A DNA stretch of 64,000 nucleotides from Apus apus (lineage: Eukaryota > Chordata > Aves > Apodiformes > Apodidae): assembly GCF_020740795.1 (NCBI RefSeq), contig NC_067299.1, positions 11,915,333 through 11,979,332 of the forward strand, in the 5' to 3' direction. The stretch's first letter is position 1. Each line of letters opens with the position of its first letter. Positions 32,338-44,177 of the stretch are shown here, piece after piece. The position numbers and the translations under genes are program-made. A model generated the notes under the pieces. It searched no databases, was not told where the DNA came from, and saw only the letters and a program-made list of their open reading frames with translations.

Positions 32338-32800
32338 CAAGATGGTTCAGGGACAAAATCCCACCCCTGTGTGGGTTTTGCTCCTGCCCTCAGCTTTGCT
32401 TCCCTCAATAAACCACCTTTTTCTCCAGCCAGGAGTTTCTCTTGTCAGTATCCCCAGAGCCACAGGCCAGGGGGCTTCTGGCTGCTATGGCAACTGGCAT
32501 CCGATCAACAGAGACGAGGATGTGCCAGTGAGGCTGCCAGGGTGGCAGTGGGCTGAATGAGGATGGGTGGGGGCGGTACAGGTTGTGGGGCTGCCCACCA
32601 TCACTTCTCCTGCATCCCCTCCCCGCAGCCCAAGCGACCCCACAGCAGCCTGAAGGGTGGTGAGGAGGGTGGGGACGTGGCCATCACCCACGGTCTCCAC
32701 CAAGAGGGTGAGGGTAGTGGGGGAGCTGGCGGGGCTGGGGCCTCCCCCTTAAAGCAGGGGGCTCCCAGGGCTGATGCTGCCCCCACCCCTTTCCCCACAG

Positions 32801-32917
32801 GTACTGCACATCATCTTCCTGATGCTGCCCGACCTGCTGAGACTGAGCCAAACCTGCCACCGTCTCCACAAGGTGTGTGACAGTGGGGCCACCTGGTGCC
32901 ACCTCTGCCCCCCCTGA
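32801..32917 (+). pseudogene. Possible F-box exon
   Basis: Preceded by a pyrimidine tract and CACAG acceptor. The frame reads VLHIIFLMLPDLLRLSQTCH, followed by a short stretch to ATW at about 32,900 and TGA at 32,915-32,917. Leu-Pro-Asp-Leu-Leu, Ser-x-Thr-Cys and a Trp about 20 residues later fit an F-box (SKP1-binding) pattern. An exon-like segment with CCCCGCAG acceptor near 32,628 could precede it. Only about 38 codons remain, so if correct it is a fragment of an F-box protein gene. A chance match cannot be excluded. Confidence 0.38.
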
Positions 32918-33584
32918 ACCCTCCACTGCCAGTGCCTGGCCCTCCCAAAGGGCCTCAGCTGTGAGTCTGCCATTGCCAAGGGAGGGGGAGGGGGGCGGCA
33001 CTTTGTCCTCCAGCCTCCTTTTTAGAGTCCACAGCTGACTAGTAAAGACCTCACCCACCCTCTTACGGCCACAGCTCGTGTCCTGGGTCTCATTTTTCAA
33101 CCTCTGAGGAGTAACCACCCAATCTGGTTTCTCTGCTGGAGGGGAGAAGGTTCAGCGACCTCCTAGGGAAGGTGTCCGGGAGCCTCTCCGATCAAGGATG
33201 CGGCCAGGCTTTCTAGGGGCTGCTGGCAGTTAACCCTCCTCCATCATATTTGAGAAGTCATGGCAGGCTGGTGAAGTTCCCATGGACTGGTGTGACAGAC
33301 ATCAATTTGGCCTCTGTTTGGACTTTCTGGGTAGTTATCAGTTAATCTTTCCTCTCCAGGCATGGGACTGTACAGCTGAGACACAGAGATCAATGGAATC
33401 ACAAAGGGAAATTCAAATCCCTTGAACTCCTGCCATGGAAATGCAGGTACCTCTTGCCTCCAGGCTATCAAAAGTGTCCTCATTTATATGAATGCGTCAG
33501 AAATGCAATTTCTGAGAACCACAGAATCACGTCCTCCCTCTCTGTCCCATCCCCACTCTCTCTTCCCTGTCATTGATCTATCTG
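32918..33584. other. No recognised gene
   Basis: Intergenic-looking sequence. Nothing beyond weak AGTAAA near 33,042 that might serve as a polyadenylation site of the preceding fragment. Confidence 0.45.
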
Positions 33585-34100
33585 TATCCCTCGTCCTCGC
33601 TCTCTGTCCCCTCTCCTTGCTCTCTGTCCCCTGTCCACACTCTGTCCCGTCCTGCCTCTATATCCCCTATCCTCTGTCCTCTTTCCTCCGTCTGTGTCCC
33701 CTCTTATCACCATCTATCTTCTATTCTTGCTCTCTGTGCCCTGTCCGTGCTTCTCTCTCTCCTGTCCTCCCTCTCTGTCCCGTCCTCGCTTCCTTTCCCT
33801 TTGCCCTTGCTCTCTGTCTCTATCATCCTTCTCTGTCACGTGTCTTCGCTTTTTGTCTCCTGTCCTTGCGTTCTGCAGTCTGTCCTTGCTCTCTCTCCAC
33901 TGTCCTCCCTCTCCGTCCCCTCTCCTCCTCCCTCTATGTCCCCCGTCCTTTCTCTCTGCTGCCAGTCTTTCCTCTGTGTCCCCTCTCCTCACTCTCTGTC
34001 CCCCATCCTCACTTTCTGTCCCTTTGTCCTTGCTCTCTGTCCCTGTCATTCTTCCCTGTCCCTGCTCAGTCTCTGTCCCCTGTCCTTGTTCTGTGTCCCT
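33585..34100 (+). repeat. Pyrimidine minisatellite, unit about 18-20 bases
   Basis: Degenerate tandem copies of CTCTCTGTCCCCTGTCCTTG-like units for about 515 bases. The long open frames across it on both strands are repeat translations. The unit family is the same as at 8,326-8,508 and 49,026-49,205. Confidence 0.9.
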
Positions 34101-34975
34101 GGGGAAGAGTATCTTAGGGTGACTTAGAAATTAAACTTCTATTCACCCTTTAAGAACAGCAGTGATAAACCTTGCAGGGTGGAATGCAGCTCATGTGCAG
34201 CAAGTTTGTACCATGGCAATCCCAGGGCAAGCCCCGATGGTGGCAACACCAGGGGATCTCGGTGCTGACTCCAGGAGAAATTGCATGGAGGGCAGAGCAG
34301 AGACACTATGGCCACGCTCGGTGGAAACAAAGGGATCTGAAGGTACGCAATGCACTTCATAAAATGGATAACCTGTCACATTTTGACAAAACACTGTCCT
34401 GAGGTGAACTCTGCTCATTATAATCTCATTGTAATACCAAAACGCACCTCCATCCCAAAAGCTACCCGCCTCCCAAGGTGCGCCCACCCCTCGCTGAGTT
34501 TGTGCACTGAATTTTCTCTAGTCTAAAGCTAAAGTTTTAAAACCCCAAGCAAGGGGATTTTGCCCAAATCACCATAAAGGTCTGTATGACCAGAGTCACT
34601 TCAGCTCCACCTGTCAGGTAAAATACTATACAATAGTACGAGAGGGGCCAGATGTTGGGGAAGATCCCATTGCAAGGACCACCCCTCTCCCCTGACCTTG
34701 GGAGCAGTTGAGGGGCTGAGCCTCTCTTCCCTGCACAGGGAAGAAACAAAATATTCCAGGAAGGAAAAAACACTTCTTGGTGATTGTTTCCCAACCAGAA
34801 TGAAAAGATCTTTTCTGTTTTCTGACTTGTCTGCCCTAGGATATTGTGGAGCAAGGAGGTGTTAGGTGATGAATCCTCAGGGAGGAGTTTGGCATTGTCC
34901 CTTGTTCCAGCATCCTTCCCAGTGGGCAGCAGGATGAGTCGAGGTGCATTAGGAGTGAAACCAAAGCACAGAGGC
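34101..34975. other. No recognised gene; possible old LTR fragment
   Basis: 34,360-34,560 (CATTATAATCTCATTG, CCCGCCTCCCAAGGTGCG) has a flavour of an avian ERVK-type LTR, but no TG...CA ends, polypurine tract or primer site was found. Listed as unassigned. Confidence 0.3.
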
Positions 34976-35090
34976 ACACAAGATGGTAGAGGTTGGAAGG
35001 GACCTGTGGAGGTCCAACCTCTGCCCAAGCAGGCTCACCTGGAGCAGGTGGCTTAGGACCTTGTCCCGGTGAGTTCTGGGACTCTTTTCG
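34976..35090 (-). mobile_element. CR1 3' fragment, minus strand
   Basis: The plus strand reads AGATGGTAGAGGTTGGAAGG, then GACCTGTGGAGGTCCAACC and CAAGCAGGCTCACCTGGAG: the reverse complement of the CR1 3' UTR. About 115 bases, without the terminal ATTCTATG repeat. It lies upstream of the MROH gene. Confidence 0.85.
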
Positions 35091-35448
35091 CAGTAGCACC
35101 ATGAGGTCAGGGCAAGTGCGGAGCAGGTGGCAGGGCAGGGTGGCCTAAAAGTCTTTCTGCAGCCTCTGCCACCTGCAGCGTGTTGTCCCCTGCACCCCTC
35201 CTCCTGCACACAGGTGGGATTGCCCTTCTGTGGCATGTCCAGCCCTGCACCCAAAGGTTACCATGGCACCCTTTGTGATGTCCCTTGGTGCACCCCACTG
35301 CCCTGCCTGTGGTCAGGACAGCGAAGGGACAGGATAGGAGCTGGACAGGAGCCCCCAAGCACAGCCCCGTGGTGCTGAGGCGTCTCACCAGAGCATCCCC
35401 CTTCCCAGTCAGATTCTTTTCCCCCTTCCTCTTTCCCCTGTTTTGCAG

Positions 35449-38400
35449 GATGGCAGCAAGACCCCCCAGCCGCCCCAGGGTGGCCTGTGCAGAGGCGGAG
35501 GATCCCCAGGAGAGGAGCTCTCCGCTGGAGCCCCAGGAGGAGCCCATGGTCCTGCTGCTGCGGATCGGTGAGTGAGAAGCGGCAGCCAGAAGCAGCTGGG
35601 TCGGCTAGAGCCAGGGGGCTGTGGGATTGGCCCCCTTCTGCCCCACTGCCAGCCAGGTGCTCAGCCTGGAGCTTGGGGGGGCTTTCCCTGCCACGCTGCC
35701 CCAGCCCCGCAGCCCGTCTGCCGGGCATGCTCCAGCCCCGACAGGCACAGGGAGAACAGGCTAGGGAAGTCCCTTCCTCTGCTCCCTGCGGCCACCGCAC
35801 CCCCCTACAGTCCCTCTGCCCTCCTCCTCTGCCAGATCCCAGCTGGTTCCCTGCCTACGAAACAGAAAAGAAAACCGTGGACGTGATTGAAGACTTTGTC
35901 AGCAACCCGGGAAAGGTAACAGTGGCCATTTCAACTGTCGGGGGCTCGGCTGCCGGGCTGCTGGAGCTGTGTCCCCCGTCTCACGCACCCCATTGGTCTC
36001 TCTGTCCCCCGGCTGCCAGGAGCAGGGCCAGAAGATGCAGTTCCTGAGGTGCGTCTACACCCTGTGTAGAAACACCAGGCTCAGTGGCTTGAGAGAGGGC
36101 CTGGAGATCTTTTGCCATGGATGTGAACTGGCAGAGAACATCAAGGTGAGGGGACATGTGGGGGGGCTGGGGAAGGGGACAAGGCCCCCCTGGCACCCTG
36201 TGAGGACAGGGCCTAGGCAGGGCAAGGGTCTGGTGGCACTGGGTGCAGGGAGCTGCCAGGTCCCATCGTGGATATGCTCCACAGGAGCTGCTGGAAGTGG
36301 AGCCCAGGCACCAGCTGCAGACAGAAGTGCGGCAGCTCGCCATGCTGGCCCTTGCTGAGATGAGGTACCTGCCCACCCCTCGGGAACCCCTGTCCCAGAG
36401 GATCTTGCCCAGCTGCGCAGAGCCTGGAGGCACCGCTCCCAGCACCAGTGTCCCACTGGTCCCTTCTCTCCTCGCAGCTCAGTGCAGACGGTGCTGAAGG
36501 GCAAAGAGCAGAGCTTTCTACAAGCCTGCTTCTCCAGTGTCTTCTTGCTTCCTCCGCAAGAGGAAATGAGGGACCTGGACACTGTCCTCTACTCCAAGGT
36601 AAGTGCTGGGGAAGCTGCAGAAGCCCCCGGCCACTCTGGGCTGCTCCCGGGCCACTCTGTGTCGCAATACGACCAGAGATCCAAGGCAGGGCAGCAGCAC
36701 AGATTTCCTTTCTCACCCTCACTCCTGTGCTCCCTTCTCATGGGCCTGGCCACAGACAGTGCTGCAGGCTGCTCAGCCCGCAGCAGATTGTCTGCCCCTG
36801 GCTCTCTCTTGGGACTCTAGGAATTCAGCTCAGTCCCCTGGGCGCAGGGGGTACAGCACACTGATGCTTTCTCCTCCTCGCAGACCCTGAGAGCCATGGA
36901 CACCATGCTGGAGGAGTGGCTGCTCAACATTCCTGCCTCCAGACGCAACAAGTTGCTGCAGACAATCCTCCAGGTCTGGCATGTGCAGAGAGTGGGGCTG
37001 TTTATCGCCCTGGAGGGCAGGGATTGTCCACTCTGGAGTGGATGGTCCCCATGCCAGTGCCACAGAGACTGCAGGGGGGTGCCCACCTTCGTGGGGTAGC
37101 CAGGGGCTGCCCACCAGGCTTTTCTGGAGCACAGTGGCTGGGGAGAGGGTGACATTTGCCTCCTGCCTGGCCACAAGGCTGGCCCAGGACGTTTGTCCCA
37201 AGCCGGCAAGGGACCCTTGGGGCAGGACCTCCCTCCAGCCTTTGCTGGAGAGCAGGGGCAGCCTTGGTGGGCGGTATGACTCCAGCCCAGGAGCTGAGCG
37301 TTCCTGCTCCTGCTGGAGCAGGTGTCTGGTCCTAGGGCAAACCAGTGGCTTCTCTCTTGCCAGCTGCTGCTGAGCTTCGCCACCTCCAGAGAAGCCTCTG
37401 TGCGTCAGAGGAGCGTGGGGAGGATTAGGAATCTGATCCATTTTCTCGCCTCACGGAAGGTAAGGACCAGGCATCATCCAGCCAGGCTATCTCCCCTCCC
37501 TGCAGCTCTCCCCACGTGGCGCTGCTGCCCAGCTGCTGCTCTGCGAGTCCTCAGCCCTTCTGCTGTTCTGCCTCCCTCACCCAGGCTGCTCCCAAGGAGC
37601 ACAGCCAAGCCTCTGGCAGATACATCCAGATTCCGGTCCTCGGGCAGCTGCTGGGACAACTCCTCCTCCTCACGTCATTCAAGGAAGGAGAGACCAGGGA
37701 TGTGGCTTTGGATGCTCTTTGTTCCCTTCATATCCTAATCCAACAAAAATGTAAGAGAAGCTGTGGTGAGCTGCACCCATCTGCAAACCAACATCACCCA
37801 ATACGTCTGCTTCCCCTCCTGGGTGTTGTGACAGACTGTTCTTGGGCTGGCTGGAGGCACCACCATGTCCCCAGCACTGCCTCTCCTCTGCTCCTGACCC
37901 ACACGTTCTCTCCCAGGCTGTTGCTCGTCCCACGTAGCTGAGTTGCTCCTCCAAACAGGAGGCAGCCCCACTCCTCCTCACCCCCCTCAAGAGCTGCTGC
38001 CCCTGCCCTGCAGCTCTCCAGCCCCCCGAGGCCTCACCCCAGCACCACTGTTCCGTCCATGGTCTAATTGTGGGAGGGCCTCAGAGCTCCAGGTCCGTGG
38101 GCTTTCCCAGGCCAGGAGAGTTGGGATGCACACACTGCACACTGGTCCCCCTTTTCTTTACCCTGCTGCCCACCATCTCCTCCCTGGCTGTGGGTCGTGA
38201 CCTCCGTCCTCGGCCATTCCTCCTTCCAAGGTCTGCTCAGGATTTGCTCAGCTTGCTGGCAAAGCTGCTGGGTCTTACCCCCTCCTATGTCTTGCCCCCT
38301 CAGTGACGACACTGCCAGAGGATGAGGAGCTCCAAGAGGACTGGGAAGCTCAGGCCATGGCCCTGCGCTTTGTGACCAGTGCCACAGACATCACCAAGGT

Positions 38401-39551
38401 GAGGAGCTCCCTGAGCTCCCCCCTGCTGGGACTCTTGTTCGTAGCCTCAGCAGGGGACTTGTGTGAGCAACAGCACCAGAAATGGTGGGGCTGGCCTGGC
38501 CTGGCTGACCTGGGAACAGGGTTCCTGCTGTCCCCGAGCAGGGACCATGTGAGGGCTGAGGGCCAGTGCCCCAGCCGGAGCTCCAGCTCTCCTGGCCACC
38601 AGGCAGCCCTGGTTGGCTGTGGGGCCAGCACCCTGTGCTCATCACCCCAAACCTCCTCCCTCACCCTTGGGGCCCTCTCTTGTCACCGACACCTCTGGCC
38701 AGGACTGCTGGCAGGGCCCAGCGCAGCAGCACCACCAGACGCACTCGGTGTGACATCTCTTCCCTCCCTGCTTTCCTCCCAAAGATGTTTGCCAAGCACC
38801 TCCAGCCTTTGGAGAGGGCAGATTTCACCTGTGTAATCACTGGGGCCCTGAGTACCTCCAGCATCTACAACAAGCAGCTGGCCAGGAGCATGATGGATGT
38901 GGTCACGGGAGACCCTGACTTCTGGCTGGTGGACGTGAGTGGCCTGTGGCTGGGTTGCCCTGCCCTTCAGCCCTGGCAGGCCTTCTTCCCCCTCCATCCC
39001 ACCCCCCCCCAGACCCTTGGAGGCACCTGAAGCCACTGAGGGCAGCAGGGAGGGCTGGGAAGGGCAGCTGAGGAAATGGCGGCACCGCAGCGGCAGCACC
39101 CCCCATCCTCACCCGTGTTGTTGTGTCCCCTCCAGGTGCCAAGAATCATCAGCTGTACCCACCAACACCTGGAAAGCATCACCAAGGAGTCAAACCTGCT
39201 TAGGGTGGAGTCTCTGCTGCTGGCCATGGCTGCCAAGTGCCCTGGGGAGGCAGTCAGAGCGCTGCTGGAGGTGGCTCCACCAGGAGACAGGTACTGGCCG
39301 CGACAGCCCTGAGGGCTTGTTGCCTGTGGGGAGAGGGGCCCAGAGACCGGGGGGTCCAGACCCACGGAGCTCTGCTGCTGTGGCCGAGGCAGCCCTGCTG
39401 ACAGAGCGGTCTGGCTTGCAGGGCTGCCCTGGACATGTGGGAGGTGATGTTCTCCACACCTCAGACGTTGGAGAAGGTTCTGCCCGATCTGCTCACGCGA
39501 CACGAGAAGCAGAAGCAGAAGATGCTCTTCTCCACTGGCACAGAGGACTTT
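35449..39551 (+). CDS. MROH-like: Maestro heat-like repeat (MROH) family protein, 12 exons, cut by gap
   Basis: Coding exons: 35,450-35,567 (ATG at 35,450, exon from 35,449), 35,836-35,915, 36,020-36,145, 36,285-36,364, 36,478-36,598, 36,884-36,973, 37,364-37,459, 37,585-37,750, 38,304-38,398, 38,785-38,934, 39,136-39,290, 39,422-39,551. Each has AG/GT borders, all phases agree, and the 469 codons have no stop. The exon 6 donor (GTCTGG) is weak. Motifs typical of bird MROH proteins include WFPAYETEKKTVDVIEDF, MQFLRCVYTLCRN, LREGLEIFCH, LAENIK and MFAKHLQPLE, helical HEAT-type repeats throughout. An AG acceptor directly before the ATG implies an upstream 5' UTR exon. The gene runs into the assembly gap, so its 3' half is missing. 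Function is not established for avian members. Confidence 0.9.
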
Positions 39552-39651
39552 NNNNNNNNNNNNNNNNNNNNNNNNNNNNNNNNNNNNNNNNNNNNNNNNN
39601 NNNNNNNNNNNNNNNNNNNNNNNNNNNNNNNNNNNNNNNNNNNNNNNNNNN
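39552..39651. other. Assembly gap, 100 Ns
   Basis: Exactly 100 N, the conventional length for a gap of unknown size. It separates MROH exon 12 from an ERV A 5' LTR that starts 85 bases inside the element. The true distance and even adjacency are unknown. Confidence 0.98.
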
Positions 39652-40114
39652 AGTTGTAAAAGCCTTTTGTGACAGTTTATCTGTAGTTTTAGGGAAGGAA
39701 TACAAGGGTCCTTGAAGAAGAAAGAAGTCATTCAACTAGGACTAGGGATGCCTGCTGTAAGCAGTTCTACTGCGGGGTCAGCAGAGATAAACGGGAGGAG
39801 AGAACTTGGCCAAAGGTTCCTGTGAGGAAGACTCAAGGATTAAGTAAATGACACCCAGGAGACCCTAATGGACTTAACATGCATGTGATAATGCGTGGAC
39901 ACTTATGGAGATGATTTCTCAGGAAACTAATGAATATGTAAACAGTTTCTTAGAAATATTACACATAATTAAGTATCAGCTGTATGTATATCTCTCACCT
40001 TATCCTGTAAGGTGGGCACATTTTTGGAGGAGCTATCCCCTGTGTGTCCGGCGCTGTGAATAAAGATACCGACTGAACAGTACTTAGACTGTTGGGTGAA
40101 CTTACTTTGTTTCA
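39652..40114 (+). repeat. ERV A 5' LTR, copy 2 (first 85 bases lost in gap)
   Basis: Matches the 3' LTR from the position equivalent to 3,586, and ends TTGTTTCA before the primer binding site. Relative to the 3' LTRs it has a shorter, different segment at about 39,890-39,915 (TGCGTGGACACTTATGGAG) and other substitutions. AATAAA lies near 40,059. Confidence 0.88.
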
Positions 40115-40117
40115 GTT

Positions 40118-40135
40118 TGGTGACTCAGATAGGAC
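40118..40135 (+). promoter_or_regulatory. Candidate primer binding site of ERV A
   Basis: TGGTGACTCAGATAGGAC, three bases after the LTR end. Closely similar to the ERV B site at 9,160-9,177. The tRNA is not assigned. Confidence 0.6.
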
Positions 40136-40402
40136 AATCTCTGCTTGGCTGCCGGACCCATTGGGGACAGGACTCCCTTGGGCACTCCTGGGGGTTTTTC
40201 CAGAGGGACTCCTCACCTCAATCAGATCACTGCAGGGGCAGACAAGGACCATCTGGCAAAAAGGTATTATTTAATTTTACTCTGTTCTGTTCTGGGATTG
40301 GTCATCTGCTCTGGGTGCTATCCATAAATCATAAGGGAACTTGTGCAGGATAGTGTATGCCATGTAGCTAGCACTCTGGTGTACACCGGGTTGGGTACCT
40401 CA

Positions 40403-40615
40403 CAATTGTGTGCTTCTGTTTCAGTGCGCCACTGCAACACAGTGGTGTGCTTCTGTTTCTGGTCTGGTTTGGTACATCATAATCATGTGCTTCTATTTCA
40501 GTTTATCACAAAAGTTGTATTTCTGCTTCAGTGTTCCACTGCAACACAGTGGTGTGCTGCCAGTACTCAGTGGTATGCTCTCGGTACACAGGGGTGTGCT
40601 TCTGTTTTGATATTG
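40403..40615 (+). repeat. Degenerate leader repeats in ERV A
   Basis: The phrase GTGTGCTTCTGTTTC recurs in variant form at about 40,408, 40,446, 40,485, 40,520 and 40,594. CACTGCAACACAGTGGTGTG occurs twice (near 40,428 and 40,538). The run lies in the non-coding leader between primer site and gag, where packaging and dimer signals normally reside. ERV B leader has the related GTGTGCTTTTGGTTC twice. Confidence 0.7.
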
Positions 40616-41117
40616 ACATCTTGGTAAATGAATTTGGCAAATGTTATATAGACATTGAGTTGTGGTTGGCAATATTGGCTTTGATTACATTGGTTTGTGT
40701 CACTATCAATAGGAATTGGATTGTGCTATTTTAATGGGACAATTCAACAGTTTGTGAACTGGATGGGTGAGTGAGACGCAGCTGCTCTACGAAGCAAGTG
40801 TGGATTCTGACCCATGGTTCTGTCGTCCCGCAAGGGGTGCGGCCAGAGACAAATGAAGCAAAAGGTTTAGTTCTGTCCTAAAGTCCAGATCTATAATTGT
40901 GTTTGTGTGCCATAACTGTGTTTGTGTAAAAGTGGGATCCCCTGTCTTTGTGGCGTGAGTGGAAAATGGCCAGAGAAACAGTGTGACTTTAGTATCCAAC
41001 GAGTAACAGTGATTATTGTTTTACCCACCTATAGCAGAAATAGGTTTTGGGTGTGCAAAGTGACTGGTGGAGTTTTGTAAGTACTATGTGGGCAGGGTGT
41101 GTGACTTAGTTAACAAA

Positions 41118-42600
41118 ATGGGAGGCAAGCGAAGTGGAGGAGTTATGAAAAAGAGCCCATTAGGGTGTTTTTGGCACATTGGAAAGAAATAGGAGGTCCA
41201 CCAGGAGGGAGTGTGAATAAAAATACTCTCATAAAGTATTGTAATCAGTAGTGGCCATTAGATGAAATGGATGATGGAGAAAAATGGCTTATGAATGGAA
41301 CTCTGAAGTATAATACTTTGTTACAGTTAATGTTTTTAAGATGGAAAGAAAAATGGGATGAAGTGAGATATGCAGAGATGTTTTTCACCTTGAGAGACCA
41401 CCCTAATTGACAAAAGGAATATGTCATTAATTTAGCTTCACAAGATCCTGTGGTATTAGCATTAGAAAAGGAACAGAGAAGGCAACCAGGACAGTTGCTC
41501 AGCATGTAATATCAGACAAAGATGTGTGAAGTTGACTGAAGCTGAGGAAAGGATGGAAGATGATTTTGTTCTTCCATCACCCCCTTCCCGGATAGTTCCT
41601 CCGTTAGAGCCTCTCCCTCAGGCTGTGCCTCTCCCGCAGGCTCTTAGATCAGAGAACGAAGGCACCCCTGAAAAGGCAAGAGAAGCTGAGAAGCCACAGC
41701 CAGTCTTTACCCCAATATCCTATCATACCAGGAGTAGGCTGAAACCTGTATTTCAGGCTCCTTCGTGACAAGTTGCGGGGACTGATGGACAACCGGTGCA
41801 AATAAAAGTACCATTCACCACCGGCGAGCTTGACTCCTGGAGGGAAGAGGCAAAGGGCTGTAGGGACGATCCAGAAGGGGTGGCAAAATTATTTGAATTA
41901 ATAGTTAAGAATCTGAATCTAGACTGGGCAGATATAGACCTGATGCTAGACGCCTTAACAGAAACAGAGAAGCAAGTGGTCATAAGCACAGCTAAAACCC
42001 ATGTCCAGGCACAAATAAATTCCTGAATGTTGCCAGGACCGTAGATGCACGTATTCCTAAACTGATCCAGGGTGGGGACCCCAGTGTAGCAGGGGAGTGT
42101 GAAATGTTAAAAAGCTATCAAGGGTGATCAAATTTGGACTTGAAGAGAGCTATACCTAAGGCTGTAAATAGGGCTACTTTATATTTGGTGAAACACAGAC
42201 AAACTGAAACCCCCTCTGAGTTTCTGGATTGGCTGAGAATAGCAATGCAGAAATAACACTACTCTGATCCATCCTCTGAGAATGTGAGACAGCAATTGGC
42301 TTCTCTGCTTCTGGGCAGTCAGCAAAGGATGTAAGTAAGAAACTACAGAAAACTAAAGAACCAGACAATAGAGATTTGGAAAAATAACTGGAAGAAGCAT
42401 GGAGAGTGTGTAAGGAAATAGAGAGGGAGATGTAGTTTTAACTAAACAAAATCAGGTTGCCTTGAGGAAGGGAGAGAGGAGTGACCTTGAGGAAGAGAGA
42501 ATCAGCATCAGCCCCTGAGATCAGATCGTTGTGCATATTGCAGAGAAACAGGACATTGGAAAAGAGATTGCCCAAGGTGTGAATCCCCCAGATGGCAGGG
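41118..42600 (+). pseudogene. gag: ERV A gag remnant, copy 2
   Basis: Same start (Met-Gly-Gly-Lys at 41,118), same premature TAG after the matrix motif, same proline-rich and capsid parts to about 42,026. An extra two-base deletion lies inside the PLGCIL codons near 41,167. After 42,030 single-base indels scramble the capsid; the CCHC knuckle near 42,533-42,575 is still readable. Inactive. Confidence 0.85.
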
Positions 42601-42699
42601 GCTACGGCGGTTGCACATTGACAGGGACCTGGGGAATCTACCTAGCAGATCCACTGGTTAAAATAAAGGCTGGGGGGAAAGGGACAAGAAGTAGAATTT

Positions 42700-44170
42700 T
42701 TTTTGGTTGACACTGGTGCCTCCTTTCCTGTATTAAAACAAGAATTAATACCAAAATATCAGGATATTGTGACTGTATTGAGAGCACTGGCCTAGCAAGA
42801 GAAGGCATTTTTCCTGCAACCTCTGAAATATAAATTACGGACGCATGTGGGCATTCATAAATTTTTATATATGCCAGGTCACCTAAACTGTTTGTTGGGT
42901 CGAGACTATTGGAGCAATTAGAGGCAAAATAGTTTTTTGATAAAGGGAAAATTGAACGACGGTTGGGGGAGGATCAGCTAATTGAAATCCTAAGTCTAGC
43001 CCTAATACACACCGCAGTTAAGTCAAATTAGCCTGAAGAAATATAAATAAAGTGTATCCTGGAGTATGGGCATCTGAGGTCCCAGGGAAGCAAAGAGGTG
43101 CAGCCCCAGTAGGAAGTAAAATTGAGATCAGGAGCTCAGCCTGTGAAAGTATAAACAGTAGTCCATTAAAATTAGAGGATCGAAAAGGAATAAAGGAAAA
43201 ATATTGACAAATTTCTGAAGTAATAAATTACTGATTGAATGTGAATCAGAATATAATACTCCCATTCTAACCAATTCGGAAAACAGATGGCAAAAGTTAC
43301 AGGTTAGTGCAGGATTTAAGAGCAATAAACAAAATCACTGAGGATATACATCCAGTGGTGGCCACCACTTATACTTTGCTAACCAAAATAAAGATGACCT
43401 GATTTAGTTGCTGTTTCTGATTTTAAGGATGCCTTCTTCTGCCTAAGTCTAGCCAGAGAGAGTCCAGCATCTGTTTGCATTTGAATGGGGGAAAATCCTG
43501 ATTCAGGAAGGAAATCTCAGCTGACATGGCAGTGTTGCCATAAGGATTTAAGAACAGTTGTACTATTTTTGGAAATCAACTAGCAAGGGAACTTGAGAGT
43601 TGGGAGCCCTCAGACCTGAAGGAATTTTACTCCAGTATGTGGATGATATACTATTAGCCACTAGAACAAAAGAAAACTTCATGACTGGACTGTGAGTCTG
43701 TTGAACTACCTGGATCTTAACAGATATCAAATTTCCCAACAAAAGCCAGCTATACATCAACAGGTCCATCTATTTGGGATATGATGGTTTCCAGAGGACA
43801 ACGAACATTGGGGGAAGGACTGAAAAGAAGCCATCTGCCAGACACCCCTGCCCCAAAACAGTAGAAGAACTACGGACATTCTTGGGAATGACAGGTTGAA
43901 GTTGACTCTGGAAGCTATAACTAAGGACTTTTAGTAAAACCACTGTATGAATTGATAAAATGGAGTCAGTCCAAATTGGTATGGACTGTGAGACACAAAG
44001 GGCATCCCAGCAGCTAAACAAGAGCTAATGAGAGCCCCTGCACTGGACTGCCTGACATCTCAAAGCCATTTTGGGCTAATTTTGCATGAAAGAACCCTAA
44101 CCCTGTAAAGTAAAGCAGGATGAGTTATTATAAAATGTTGCAAAAGAATTTGCAATGAGAAAAGAAAAGG
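42700..44170 (+). pseudogene. pol: ERV A protease and reverse transcriptase, copy 2
   Basis: VDTGAS near 42,706 and YVDD near 43,637 are both retained, but more than a dozen short indels relative to copy 1 break the frame repeatedly (for example around 42,790, 42,880, 42,955, 43,095 and 43,160). RNase H, integrase and env are absent as in copy 1. Confidence 0.85.
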
Positions 44171-44177
44171 TGGGGAA

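Noticed and set aside
33422-34127. Open frame of 231 codons and overlapping frames
   Set aside because: Lies on a pyrimidine minisatellite; the Ser/Leu/Pro-rich translation is the repeat unit in three frames.
34360-34560. Possible ERVK-type LTR
   Set aside because: No TG...CA ends, polypurine tract, primer site or target-site duplication; resemblance only in composition.
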